Part shown: positions 26,562 through 39,923 of the stretch, one piece after another
Layout: every line of letters starts with the position of its first letter
How positions within the stretch are numbered: position 1 is the first letter of the stretch
Assembly (NCBI GenBank): GCA_024516155.1
Contig: JAJJXM010000015.1
Coordinates: 62,001-126,000, forward strand
Reading direction: 5' to 3'
DNA: 64,000 nucleotides
Source of the DNA: Pyronema omphalodes
Lineage: Eukaryota; Ascomycota; Pezizomycetes; Pezizales; Pyronemataceae
The notes under the pieces: generated by a model
What the model was told of the DNA's origin: nothing
Databases searched by the model: none
Seen by the model: the letters and a program-made list of their open reading frames with translations, nothing else
Translations under genes and position numbers: made by a program

Positions 26562-26844
26562 ATGTACTCCTGTGTAAACCAACCTCGGGGGTGCCGCGGC
26601 CGTGTCAACATTCCAGGAGGACGGTGTGACAGTTGCCGAGTAAGTTTTTCTCCAATTCTCCAAAGCATCAATTCCCGGAAATCCACTTTTCTCTTGAAAT
26701 CGCCTCAACTAACACAACAATTTCCTTTAGCAACTAAACCTTCGCAAACCATCAGCATTTTCCGGTTCCCTTTCCGGCGCATCATTTCGTCGTCCATCGA
26801 TAGATTTCAGCAGCCTTTCACTCGAAGTTCGGGAACCACGATAA
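26562..26844 (+). CDS. small Cys-rich protein, two exons (63 aa), function unknown
   Basis: Exon 1 is 26562-26639 and exon 2 is 26731-26844; the intron 26640-26730 (91 nt) has a GTAAGT donor, a CTAAC branch site at about 26708 and a TTTAG acceptor. The product has 63 residues. The first 26 carry four cysteines in a C-x6-C-x10-C-x2-C pattern (Cys4, 11, 22, 25) with the basic core GCRGRVN, which could bind a metal. The rest is Ser/Arg-rich (LRKPSAFSGSLSG, FRRPSIDFSS) and looks like a phosphorylatable tail. There is no signal peptide or membrane span. The start is the first ATG after a long ATG-free leader. Without splicing the frame runs on into low-complexity sequence to 27125, so the spliced form, with its near-consensus signals, is preferred. 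I do not recognise a characterised family. Confidence 0.6.
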
Positions 26845-27568
26845 ATTCCGTTTTGATTTGTTTTTTGTGTTTTATTTTTGACCCAACCCCACCCAACCAC
26901 ACAACAATCTCTCTTCTCTACACATATATCCTATCCTATCCTATCCTATCTATCATATCCTATCCGAATCTTCGAATCTTCAGCCCAGCCAGACCGGACA
27001 GACAGACATATTCCACACCAATAGTCGCATCCTACATTGCACCGAAGCACCGAAGAACCGATCCATCCGGCGAGCTCAGCGAGCGAGCGAAGCCAGCCAG
27101 CATCACCTATTTCCGCAACATCTGATGGCAAGATAGCGGGATGGCGGGGTGGATTATGGATGGATGGATGGAGATGTGGGGTGTGGAGTGGGGTTAGGAA
27201 ATCTCAGGATTACAGGATCCAACAGCCATGAAGTGGGGGGGAGGAGGGAAATCTACCAATCCACCACTTTCATTCCACGCTCGCTTTCTTAATAAATAAG
27301 AACACAACATCTACGCATTCGCTTTCACCAGCAGCTGCTACCCCCACCACCATATCAGCAGCATCCTCATAAGCAGCACAAGCACAAGCAACAAGCATTC
27401 GTTTTTTTTCCATCAAAATATATATCCTCCATATATATCTTTATTTTCTTCTATTTTATTTTTTTCCATCTTTTTTTTATGAATTTACGGTGTTTTGTTC
27501 TTTATTTCTCTGTTTCTTTATTTCTTTCTCTGTTTCTATTTTCCTCTGTCTGCTTAGCTTTGCTTCCC

Positions 27569-27586
27569 GGGGGGGGGGGGGGGGGG
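27569..27586. repeat. 18-G homopolymer
   Basis: Uninterrupted run of 18 G preceded by CCC. The same length is seen for the run at 8219. Length may be inexact for technical reasons. Confidence 0.85.
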
Positions 27587-28559
27587 ATTACTCGCTACTC
27601 GGATACATTGGATACGTCATACCTCCACCACGTCCGCGACACCACTGCACTGCATCTACACTCGCTCGCCATCCCAACCACCAGCCCAGCACCATCAGCA
27701 GCCGACCAAGCACCAAGCACCAGCACCAACCACCTTTAGCAAGATAGAAGCTAGCTATCCAGCTATCTAGCTAGCTAAACCTACCAACGGACTACAGTTA
27801 CAGTAGTTCGATACCAGTGATGGGGTGGTGGTTAACAGTAAACGCGAAAACGGAAGTTCCAGCAGACCAGACCAGACCCGACCTTAACGAATCAACGAAC
27901 GAAAAAAAAAAGGATTCTCAACCTTTTTTTTTTTTTTTTTTCGCCACTGCTGCAATACTATACCGGTGGTGGTGGTGGGATGCAACTTTGCATTTTCTGG
28001 CGAAGGAAAGGGAAAAAAAAATGGGCTGAGAATGATGCTGCGAAAGAGCTTTCGCAGACAGGGATGGAACGTGGAATGCGGGGATGATGGGTTGTCAGTG
28101 CAGACAGACAGACAAAGAAAGCAAAGAAGTTGAGGATGAAAGAAACATTTTGTCAACACATATTTTTCTCATTCTCGCACAGATGTTTTTTTCGATAACA
28201 CCTTTTTATATATTTCTGTATTTTTATTTCGTTTTCATGTTTTCTTCTTCTTTTATTATAGATAGGGACAAAGGCGGGGCGCATTGGTGTTTTTTTTTGA
28301 TTGTATTTTTTTGGGTTGTTTGGTTTTTGAGTTTTAGGGGGGATGGATTATCGGGGAAATAGCATAGCATTGGGAATCGGGTTTTTTGTTTTATGGGTTG
28401 CGTTTGTTTTTACGTTTTTTTTTTTCGGTTACTATTACGGGACAGATGAATATATCATGAAGATTAACACTTCAAAAATAATCCTTTCCTCTCTCTCCAC
28501 GCGTGAAATAAAACAAATAAATATGATCAAGTAACAACAAGTTTGTGCAAAACAAGGAA

Positions 28560-29600
28560 ACAAAAGCGGCGGCGTTGAAGACGGTGGGTGTGATGCAAAA
28601 CGAAGGTAAACAAAGGGCAAATCGCCGATGAACATTGAGAGTAAATATGAAGCGAAAACAAAGGTGAATTGACGTTCCAAGAAAGGGAATATGTTTAGCG
28701 ATCTCTCAGTAAAGAGGGAGATGTAGAGAGAAATAACTGTAAAGTGAAGAAAACGTGGAGTCTGTGATGTTAGGGCCCAGAAACACGAGGTGAAAAAAGC
28801 CCACCCCCAAAGAAAGTGGAGCCCGAAGAATAAGTTACGCATGTGGCGAAGAAACAAAACAGAACCCGAGAAGGAGATGCTTCATGTCAAGAAACATAAA
28901 CCGGAGACGGATTGGGAAACGGAGATAGCGATAAGTAGCGATGGCAGCAAATATGTAGATGATGGACGCAGCCCAAAGCCAGAGGTTCAAAGCCAAAGCA
29001 ACGGAGATGCAGACAAAAGTGAAAAAAAAATTGAGCCTGCGATGAAAATGTGAATAAAACAGAGATGTAAGGTGACGAAGGTGGAGTCTGATGACAAAAA
29101 AGACAGAAAAGTTAACATATAGTATTTTCCTTCAGGGTCTATGATGGTGGTGAGGATGCGGCAAAGAAATAATGGATCGGAGATGCAACGTCAGATTAGA
29201 GAGGAACGACGGAGATGGAGATGGAGCACGGACTATCGAGGAAAGATGGAAATGGAGATAGTGATAGCGATCGAGACAGGAAACTCCGAAGATGGAGATG
29301 GAAAACCCGACACCAATCCACAGGATGAAAGACAGGGTGGAGATGGAGTACCTAACAGCGGCGAACTTCACCCTAAAGAAATATGGCCATGAGGCAAAGA
29401 CCGAAGACACAGTGCACCGGCGATGAATACGGTAACCAACTCTCCTCGCATTGTGCGGAGATAACGCAAATGAAAATCTCCAGCAAGGCCACCCAAGTCC
29501 ACGATGCCGACTCGAAGAACCGGGAGGCTGAGAGACGCCCGCGAGGCCCAGTAGAGACTGCGTGGGATGGAAGTGAACTTTGTGATGATGCTTCATAAGG
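28560..29600. repeat. purine-rich block with GGAGATGGA words
   Basis: The + strand is strongly enriched in A and G over about 1 kb, with repeated GGAGATGG, GAAGATGG and GTGGAG words, densest at 29208-29350. It borders a T-rich block on the left. It could be decayed minisatellite DNA or the transcribed region of an unrecognised minus-strand gene; no exon structure is visible. Confidence 0.5.
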
Positions 29601-32457
29601 CCAAAGTGAACGTCAAGAAGTGAAGCTCTATCTGCACAGGCTGAGCAAAACGGAAAGCAAAGACGGCTTATCTGGAAGGTGCTGCTTCTCCAACTATCCT
29701 TTGCGGCTTTCCTCCGCGGTACACAGGTTCCAGTAACCGCCAAAAGTCATCAGCGGGTGCAATTCGTGCAATTCGATACTGGACTATACAGGAAATGCGT
29801 CTCCACACAGGTAAAAAAACTTATGAGAACTGATAAAAATTACCCCCGCTACAGAAAATGCACAAAATTTACGACAAAGAATAAAAATTATTGCACTGTG
29901 TGGAAAAAACGAAGGTTTTTACCAGGGGCTCGCGTTGCTTGAAAGTGGTACGAAATAAGGAACACTGGCACTGCACCGCTCTAAGGTTGGAAACGTAGCC
30001 GGTGGCCGGCGGATGGCAGCAGCAGCAGCAGCAGCAGAAGCAGTGCAGGAGGAACAGGAGCAGGAGCAGGGCGGTCTTGGGCGGACAGGACAGCAGCGTT
30101 TGGAGACAACTACAACCATACTAGGTGGCACAGGTATTTTTCTGGCAGCACTTTGGCAAGGCAGACTCGCGTCAGAACGCAGCAAGTAGGGTAGGTTGTA
30201 GTTCTGGAAAGTAAACAAGGCCCCACAAAAAAAAAGAAGATAACGCTGTGTTATGATGCACGACGTTCTTTTTTTCTGCACGAAACACTTCCACGGACAA
30301 GTTTTCACGAAGGGAGAAGAATAACGTAAATGTGATGAAACAGCGGGGATGCAAAATGATGCCATCTGCGGAGACTGTACGAAGAATCTCTCAAATACAT
30401 ACATACATTCCGCGGAATGATGAACGGTGGGTAGGGAGAATAACGCAACAAGCCCAGCATCAAGGAATTTTGCAGTGGATCTTGATATTGAACTTTATCA
30501 ACGCGGGAATCTCGGTTATATGCAAAACAACGGGAGGCCTGATAAACACCCCTATTTACGATTTTCGACGAGGTGTGTTTTGTTACCGAGATGTGGATAC
30601 GCATCAAGGAGCATACAGAGTATCAAGAACACGATCACAAGAATTAAGGCAAGATCGCTGGTATGTAGGCGGTGTAAAATTAATAGATGGAGATGGAAGA
30701 GAAAAATGGAGATGGAAGTAATGATTCGAGGGAGATAAGATCTGATGAGTGGAGATGTTCTTAGTCTTTGATGATTCCCCCCTTACTTCGGCCGACTTCG
30801 TGGTGTTGTGTTGACGACGCGGCCTCATTGAGGGAACATTTCCACAGATCGCGGCGACAGCAAGAGAGGCACAGCAAAAACAGACAAAGATGCGATGAAC
30901 GCAAGCCCCGGAACGATGTCGCGAGACAACAACGAATTCATCCTGGTATATTCACCCATTGTACGCGATTACTGAGACACAGAGACAAGGCCTCGAAGGT
31001 TCAAGACAAAATTCAAGACAACAACATCCCCAGTCTCTGCGGCAAAAGTTACGCCGAATTTTGACTAAATTTTCAACAAAGCCCACATAACCTCAACTGA
31101 TAATTCCACGATGCATACACTTGCGTCGGGTACGATACGGTAGGATCACTCGGGGCTTTGAGACAGAGCAACAAAAGCATCGTCGTGAGAACGTCCGTGT
31201 CCACAGAGGTCTTCCGCAGTACGTACATCGCCTACACCGCGAGCGAAGCCTCCTTCGCCTCCGCATTTTGTTGTCGAATTGACTCAACACGCAGAGTCGT
31301 GGACCCACTTCCCTACGCCTTTCCCAGGCGGCCTACACTGTAGTGTGGAAGGTGGTCCGCCTGAGCAACTCCGGTAACGTTGAGACAGTGGTGTCCTTTT
31401 GTCTCCGCCACTACCAACACGCCGCCGTAAGCGATCTGCTGTTTTCTTTGGCGAAGGGAGGGAATTACATCACGTGGACTCTAAAACCCCTAGGACCCCC
31501 GAGGACCCTCCGCATCAAAGATGGCCCTAGAGTTGATAAGATACCCCAGACGTATTGTCGATACGGAGATTCATCAGAGATTAGATATCCGCAACCGAGC
31601 TTGTATGTTGATGGACCGAGCTTACAGGCTCTTTGCGAGCTTTACGAGTTTATAGACCGAACTTTTACAAAGAACGGAAGCTGATCGCCGGCAGTATTTC
31701 GGAGACTTTACTGGTACATATGCTTCGACGGCCTTTTGGCAAGGATTCAACAATGTCAACATACCGGACCCTCCGATGCATAATGTGGCCCTATGATTCT
31801 TTTTTTCATGGCGGCTTTGCGTACATACATAAATCTTTGAACTTTCAACTTTTACCGAGCATTGGGATGGGGCTGTTACCATACCAATCCCTGGGAACGT
31901 TTCGTTTATTCCCGGTGGGTTGGGGTGAAGGCTCACTGGGTTCATGCAATAAAGACCGCGGCCGGGGCTTCACTTTTTGTTTTCGCGGCGACCGGCCATG
32001 AAAACACTCTGAGATTGGAAAAATAACTGTGTCCGCGTGAACCCTCACAAAAAAAAGACGCCCGAATATATTAGCCGAGCGTCCCGCGTTGTGTAGCTTG
32101 CTGATTCACTGCATCCATTACGGTGAACCATCAAGTGCATTTTTAGAAACAGAGTTGTTATGTTACCTCCTAATTTACTCATAGCAAGAGCCTAGGTAGT
32201 TGTTGATAAGCACTGGCAACGTTTGTTGATGCTGTTGAGGGTGCAAAAACTGCATAGCGCTTCGAGGGTCGACTCGGATGTCTCTGGTTCTTTTGGTGGC
32301 TTTTCTCCAGAGACGCGGTGACTTGAACTCTGGCTCTTTGAGGCGCACGCATATCTTCTAATTCTGTTTTTCCGTTTGCATAGCCCATTCAAAACGTAAA
32401 CTATGCGTACTATGGTGGCATATGTTGAACTCACGATACCCTGTTTAGAGTAATGAC

Positions 32458-32483
32458 GCTACATTTCCACGAAGAAATGTAGC
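32458..32483. repeat. perfect hairpin, 10-bp arms, 6-nt loop
   Basis: Arms GCTACATTTC (32458-32467) and GAAATGTAGC (32474-32483), loop CACGAA. No gene is adjacent. Confidence 0.75.
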
Positions 32484-32592
32484 TAGCACCGCGGCTACGG
32501 CTGTTTTTGTTGTTTACAGCATAGTTGAATTTACTAGAATCCGTTTATGACTTCGGGTGTGTTTTGTCACCGCTTGATGTCCTAGAACACCT

Positions 32593-32613
32593 CCCCCCCC
32601 CCCCCCCCCCCCC
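32593..32613. repeat. 21-C homopolymer
   Basis: Uninterrupted run of 21 C, the longest G/C homopolymer in the window. Length is subject to sequencing error. Confidence 0.85.
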
Positions 32614-35600
32614 ATAATGATGAAGGTGATCAGCATCCGTAAGTTGAGACGCTACCACCCCACAAAGCAGGTGCACATGCGTAGAAACAACACCAAACTC
32701 ATCTTTACTAGTAATCGATTTAGTAAAACAATCACTAAACGGAATATGGTTGGTAGATGAATGATGACGGCGGGTTTCGCTGAGCAAACGAACCGTCGGA
32801 ATGCTTTTAGAAACACCGAAGCTTCTGTGACGTTTAGTTCGGATGTGTTGGGCTGAGTTGGGATGGTACTTGATTGTTTTGAGAAAGGCTTGGATATTTG
32901 ATGAGGTTTGGTATGGGTTTGATGACAGATGGTTTACTTGCCCCTCGGGTTCCCTTCCTGGGGTTTTAGGGTCGGGTTGCCCAGCCACATACATCATCCC
33001 TCCGGTTACTACACCAACACCGTGGTTATGAAGCATGTCAAACGATCTTCATCTTAACTTCCCCTGGTCGTGATGGTGAACCCCATACAAAACTGTCCGC
33101 CTCTAACCCGTGACCAAGGCTCTCACGAGCCACACTTCGCTTATCCCTTTCTCCACAAGCAGCCGCTCATGATCGTCAAGCAGATTTCTGAAAAAGGTCA
33201 AGTTTACTCCATAGATTCCTCCACTAGCCTCATCAACCTGCATCAAGGAACACCATAAAATTAGAAACAAAAACGTCAGGACCCGCGATCAACGTCAACT
33301 AGCGGTTGAAATCCTGGGGCTCCCCAGGTTCTCAAGCCAGGGCGAGCGACAGGAACTACAAGAACTACAGAAACTACAGAAACTATAGTATCCATATGAG
33401 GGAATCTAGGGGTTTGGGGGGATATGCACAATGACCCAAACTCACATACGACCTGCTTCCCCCACGCCTGTAATACCATCCCTGATGTATAGGGTAGCAC
33501 GTCTTGTTTTCCCTGGGTGACTTCTGTAACACCCGTTTTCCCTCTCCAATATACCGTAGTGACTAGTCGGTCCCTTAAGTTTGTAGTACAACTGAAGTGT
33601 AAAGACCGTAAACTGGGACTCAAAGAAAAATAGCGTAACACATCGCCGTAACATATTGCACTTCCCAAATCACAGTGATGATCAGCAAATACTGGATCGC
33701 TGGTAACAGGGAGTTAACGAGATGGACGGGAACTTGAAACGTCCCGTCTCGCTACTGGTCTAGATACCCTATCTATCGAATCAACAGTAGTTATGTAGAA
33801 GAAGTTGGTCCAAGTCGCTTGCCGTCTGTGACATCCTCTTGAAACGTTTACGAACCAACCGGTTCCGCCCTAAAAAGATGAACTTGGTATGAACCGCTTA
33901 TCGATTTCATCAAGCAAGGTACAAGATTCCCATCTTGGTACGGATGGGGATTTTGGAATTTCGATTTAAACAGGATTTGGCATAAACTCTACGACTACTC
34001 CACGGGATTGTAGCCCTGGTTTGAGATGAGCGTTCAAGGGACAGGAGGATACACAGATTCACGAGTAGCATCTTGAAACCGGAACACATATGTCGAACCA
34101 ACTAAACAAACAGTGCAACGCCATGAAGATTCATGGTGACCTCAGGTACATCAGTGTCCAACATGACCTTCAAATACGACAAACGTCTATCGGCGGTTTT
34201 TGTTGTACTTCCATCGGTTAATTAAGTCGGTTCCAACTTTGGTGAATTGGGGCTGTGATGATTGCAGCATCACTTCTTACTCCGTGTTTCGTAACTACAC
34301 CTCATACGCATAAGTAGGCTCCGAAGAAAGTGGCCTTGTGAGATGCTGAGATGCGTATGTCAGTAAGATCTTGGTATCATAGGATCTTGTATCCTAGGCT
34401 CCCTCGGTTCCCTCGGTTCGCCGTATGCTGTATGTGCTATGTATGCAATTTCCTTCATATCGGGTGTATCCAAACTGGGTACGAAGCCGTTGTGTGCTCA
34501 CTGTATGTAAGACTGTTGTGTGGCCGGAATGTCGGCTCCACATTGGAGGGGGGGTCGAGAGGCAGGATACACCAATTATTTCGCCTCGTTTAAATGATGC
34601 CCGAGCCGGATTACCTTTTTCTTCATCGTCCAGCAGGCTGAATCCAAGACGGATGGGTCAATGAGCATCAATTTGGGCTTGATGATAATGAATATGTATG
34701 GACACGTCTACAGGCGTAAGGTAATGCAACATTCAGGTTTCAACTCATTGAGGCTTTTCGGCGTTCGGGGCTTGGCAAGTTATTTTTTTTGTTGCACTTT
34801 TCGTTTAATTTTTCCTCGGGCTACCAATTTTGAAAAGAAGTTCGGATCCGAATATCCCGATGACAGATGGTAATTTAAGGTCACTTTGTGCAGCTTACTC
34901 ATAGGAAGCTTATTACAGCCCCCACAGAACTATCTATGGCTCACCCGTATCCATGGGCCGAGATAATTTTGGGCTATCCGTCCGTAAAAGTGCATGTTTA
35001 TCCTACATTTTACATCCCAGGCTACACGCTGAACCGAAGTTATGGAGCAAAACTATGTAGGAGTTCCATGAATAATGTTCTACACTTGCACTTCATTCTC
35101 CGAGTCATTCACCAAACAAGTTAGCATTGTGTCTAAGGTAATCTAAGTGATGTCTACCTAGCATCTACAGTCATTATTGTGGTCCAAGCCTAGTCCAGGA
35201 GTACGTACGCGTAGGGCTTTTAGTTTTGTAGATCCATAAGCTGTAATCCAGGGAAGCTCAATCCTATGGGCTCATACGAACCCAAACATGTGATCGAAGC
35301 TTGGCTAGTAATATGCATATGCTCAACGATGCTTTAACCGTGTTTCAATTACTAGTCATTTTAATCTTCATGACTTACTGTTTTTCAACGTTCAATATCC
35401 TCAAAAGCTCCCTGTACACTTAGCCTAAGACTTTATCCAAGACGCCATAGTGGATCCAAATATTGGGATTTGATACTCATGACTCAATTCCCCACGGGAA
35501 CCAAGTTGTGCCTAACTATTGTTAGCCTCGAGTTACCATAGATCAAGCCCGTCTTACGTATTCGACCCGAACCCGAGAATTCAGATAGCACAGACACACC

Positions 35601-36721
35601 AGTCAGAGGCACAGACAAGCTCGGATGTCTTGTCTCTTCGCTTGCATATTTGGCATTACTCCCGTCAAGTTAGCACTATCAAAAGCCACGAGATATTTTA
35701 CAGCACAGTGTAGAATCCCGCCCTGAGTATAAACTGAAGAGACCAATGAGATACGCACTTACGTATGCAGGAATCCGGTGGAGATTATCAAATCTCGTCT
35801 TATCACAGATCGAGTTCACATATATTGTCTCATCATTGTAATTATCCCAAGTTTATGATTGCGTTGATTCGTGGTATGTACTCAGCTCACCTATAGAACA
35901 ACTATGCATCCACGCGGGAATCCGGTGGATATTTGGTAATCCTCTGCAATCTAGATGCAGATGAGGATATCCGAGAGAGGCCCTGAGAATCGGGATAGAC
36001 ATGTCTTTGCCTCTTGAATCCCAGCTACGACAGGCTTCAGAAAAGCCACAATGTACCCAAGACTATGAACGGGAAGAATACAATTACTAAAGTGCATCAA
36101 ACGGATGCAGACAACGCACCATGCAACGGACTAAACATCCGCTGCGTCTAAGAACTATTGATTGACCCGCGGAGGCGTTTGTGGGATTCCGTCAACAACA
36201 TTCAATAGGTCCTTGTCAAGCCATCAAAAAATCTTCGTGATCTTAGATAAGCCCTCGGTAGGCTTTTGGCAAACCTTTGCATCCGTTGGCGGCCGTTATC
36301 GGCCATTGGTGAAATTATCAAAGTCTAAGCACGCCACAAATCGGATATCCGAACCATCTTTCGACATATCTTTATTTATTCTTACAAACCCATGATTAAG
36401 GCGGGGTATCGTTAAGGTATCAACAGTTGCGCGTTCAAGCTGAATGCAACCTTTTGTTTTTATGTTTTCAGACCTTTATAGCATAAGAATTGATGCAGTG
36501 CCTATTAATGCAATGTGCATGCTGATCCCAACCTTTTGACAGCCTGTCTGAATGTTCGGGTGACCACTGACACGATCACATAACTTCTAGAATCGAGACG
36601 TTCTATGACCTTCGGTTGCGCTGCTTTTAATGTGTCTCAACTCCAGGATGAATCCTGCTTTACCGGGTTTAAGTGGGTCCAGATATCGCTTAATGCGGCG
36701 TATCATTTTTCAAGCCGCCTG

Positions 36722-36747
36722 AACAGCCCACAACTACGTGGGCTGTT
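36722..36747. repeat. perfect hairpin followed by T-run (terminator-like)
   Basis: Arms AACAGCCCAC (36722-36731) and GTGGGCTGTT (36738-36747), loop AACTAC, followed by ATTTTT. The shape is that of a bacterial intrinsic terminator, but the setting is fungal and no adjacent bacterial-type gene is seen. Confidence 0.7.
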
Positions 36748-39700
36748 ATTTTTCCCATGTTTCGCCGAGTCTGACTATAGCCGAGTTTCCGAGCCTTGCT
36801 TTTTCTTTATTCATTTTTCCTTTTCGAAACGGTTGGGTCTTTCTATCCCTGCGATATTATTCTCCCGAGATGATAGTAAGACGTTGCATACATTCATGCC
36901 TTGTTTGCCACAATGATGGGATGGATATACAACGATCGCCGCTGCGGACGGGCATTTCCTCCGCCGCCGGGCAGCGATTGGAAGTTGTGACCCTAACCCT
37001 AAATATCTGCCATCTTCTGCGTTCACCGGTGATCTCTTATGAAGATCTTCTTTTATTATGCACTCATTGCTACGTTGGATGCCGCGAGATAGTACGTTTA
37101 TTTGCGCTGCTTTTGCGTGGCCCGTTATCTCTAGTTTCAACTTCCTCAAACAATTGCTGATCTTTCAGTGGAAAGGTGGAATGATAAAGAAGAGAATCAG
37201 CAGAGGATATCTCTACAAGTAGGCGACAGGACCTCACAATCGAAAATTGAGAAGGAATCGGTTTTGTTCGGAGAAACGTTTTTCAGCTGTCATGACGCAA
37301 TCCTTCAAGAGGAATGAAATGTCCTGGACCCTTCTCGCTCATCGTCAATGGACCCAAACACAAGCAATTGCAATTAACCCTAGGCCAGAATGACCGTTCC
37401 GATTCTCAAGATCTAACAACGAAAACCTCGATCGCGAGGATAAAGAAGAAAAGAGTAATTGGGGCCCCTGCATATGTACGGCATTTCAACAGCAGTTCAT
37501 GATAACCGGGCGAAGAAGGCTCGGTTATCAACTTTGTTGTGGGATGATGGATATATATTGACAATAGCAGATGCCGATTTGATTTCTAATATGAACGGAT
37601 TATCCCAATTCTGGAACCCGTGTTGCGTTGTGCAGAAGTAATAATATATCCATCTACGATTTAGATTCTCCTTGATAAAAACAAAACGAGATGAGCTAGC
37701 CCCGTGCAGCCGTGCGTTACGGAATCCATTGCCGCCACATTCAACATCATCGCCATGAATACCAAACACCATCAAAACCCGAAGTCATTACTCGAATCTC
37801 CAACGGCTCAATTACTTTCAACACGAGCTAAAATCTCGTCCCCACCCACACTATTACTCACACATAAAGCAACGCAGTGTCAATTCGAGACCGCAGCAGT
37901 AAGGCAGCTAGTTACCTTTCAAACCTAACCAGGTCAGCCCAAGTACATGTCCCTCAAGATCGGCCTGCTATTGCTGGTAGGCTGTGTAACGGGACTTTTT
38001 TTCCATTTTGCAGCTCTGGTTCCAGCATATCGGTACTGCCTGGACAAAGCTTTACAGGGATAGAAAGATCCGGAACGTGGATGGCATGGTCTGGGATGAA
38101 CGATTTTCAGTTCCGTTTACTTTTAACACTTTGACAAGAAGTTTATAAATTTCCTACGGATTATTCATCTTGCAGTACTGTAAATTTTAGAGTTCTTTTT
38201 GACAAAAAAAAAAGAAATTAGAAAAAACATTCGGAATGTAACCTAGTACGTATATCAAACGGTGTTTGAATTAGGGCTACGGGATCGTCAAAATTCCTTT
38301 GCTGCACCAATTAAATACAAAAATTATCATTACAAAAAAGTCCACTATTCTCTACTTTGCAGCATCAACAGCCACCGAGCCATAAGAAAGCCCTTTCCTT
38401 GCCGTGTTGTTAGTAATAAAAGCCGGCCGTATCTTCGGTTTCTTGCCGGAGATCGGATGAGGCTTCCGTGGCTTGCTGCTGGCTGCTGCTACTAGTCGCT
38501 TCCTCCTGCAACATATGTCGATCAATTCTAGTGTTAATACCCTACATTCAGGGCTGACGTTTCGTTAATCTCAGGGCTTTAAAAATGGCGTTACCGGCTT
38601 TGGGTATGGCCACCTCATCACTCATCACACGGGATATAACAGAACATTAACAGCGGACAGTATCAACACTTGATTTCACAGGCTTGAGGTAACTAAAAAC
38701 ATTCGACATCTCCAAAAAGCCCTGGACAAGGCAAGAGAGAAAAAAGGGCGGATATTAAATAACGGATGATACTTTGACCGGGATAGGGTTACTTGAGAGT
38801 CATAGCCTTAATCCGGGTTTATTAACCAAACGACGTTATGTGTCTCGCGGACCAGACGATACGAAACTAGAACAAGACAAAATAGCTATGGAACATATTT
38901 ATCGCACGGACAGGATTAAAAGAAGAATTTGACCATAGGGAGATGTTCGTAATCATATCGTCGTACCGAATCAGAATTTTTGAATCATTGAATGCATGCG
39001 GTTCACGAGGCCACATTCAGAGGACCCCATTGACCTCGTGAACTATGTAAATGGACCTCGTGGACTTGGGCTATCAGCATACCTTCTCATAACATCCAGT
39101 AGGATTTTGTCAAACAAGCAAGCAAGCAAGAAGCAGCAATCATCAGCAGCCAGGAGGAATCTGGATGCATTAAGCATACATGGAACACGAACAACTAGAA
39201 TACCTGGAACAACTGGAACAACTGGCTCATTCTATTTGACCCACCACAGGATTCAACCAGGTTCACCTGGTTGTTCCGGATCCGCCATGCAAGAGCATTT
39301 TTACTCCGCCATGGTTTATGAGACTTTACATTGCGGTGCTTTATGCTGCTTTATGCTGCTTTGCTGGTCACTATCGAGAGGATCCTAACACTGTCGTGAA
39401 CTTACATTAAACCTTATTATCCAACCCAAACGTTTCAGAAGGGGTTTTTATTGCATACTCAGAAAAGAATGGTAGGTGGCAAGCTGTTGTGCAAGCCGGG
39501 ATTGAAGGAAGCATCCGCTACGTTGCTCATTTTCCTTAATTACTCTGCCCAGCTTAAGGGATCGACCATTGGTTTACTCACCTCGGGGGTCTCCTGAATG
39601 GATGTCAAGAAATTGAAGATGCAGGTCAACAAGTATGTATGCAAATCATAAAAGGTATAAAGATGATGGTGTGGTGAGGGGTGAATTATAGTTCAGTGGA

Positions 39701-39923
39701 AATATGCCGTATTCCATAAGAAACCCCCATGCTGCAATATTGGCAAATTTTCAGAAACTTGTAGAGGGGTACATACTTGATGAATCAATATGCAGAGGAT
39801 TCTTGATCGGATCAACCACAGTAGCGTCGCATCATGTACCAAGTATACAGTCGGAAAATGCGGTAAACTTCATAATAAGTGGTTCATTTTAAGAAACATC
39901 CATAAGGTGTATTGTATGGGAAG

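Larger units (their letters stand above)
26845..31000. other. low-complexity region with strand-asymmetric blocks
   Basis: No convincing gene. From left to right: a C/A/T-rich block with CCTAT repeats (about 26922-26961), a CA-rich then T-rich block to 27480, an 18-G run at 27569-27586, T-rich sequence at 28160-28440, then a purine-rich block about 28560-29600 with recurring GGAGATGGA words and a (CAG)n run at about 30016-30040. An 86-codon frame at 27479 with a hydrophobic start and a 203-codon minus-strand frame at 29132-29743 are composed of this simple sequence and are not accepted. Confidence 0.5.

Noticed and set aside
27479..27739. 86-codon frame with a signal-peptide-like start
   Set aside because: The hydrophobic part comes from a T/C-rich tract and the Gly run from the 18-G homopolymer; the start context is poor and the frame would be unstable.
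29132..29743. 203-codon minus-strand open frame
   Set aside because: It starts at a non-ATG codon and is the complement of the purine-rich block; its length is explained by the low density of stop codons in that composition.
30335..30721. 128-codon plus-strand frame with an ATG
   Set aside because: It has many ATA and other rare codons, no motif, and ends in the GGAGATGGA-type simple repeat; it is not distinguishable from chance.
32268..32278. GGTCGACTCGG resembling the MITE end
   Set aside because: Only about ten bases match, with no second end or TA flank nearby.
36994..37005. CCCTAACCCTAA telomere-like word
   Set aside because: Only two units, flanked by ordinary sequence; too short for an interstitial telomere claim.
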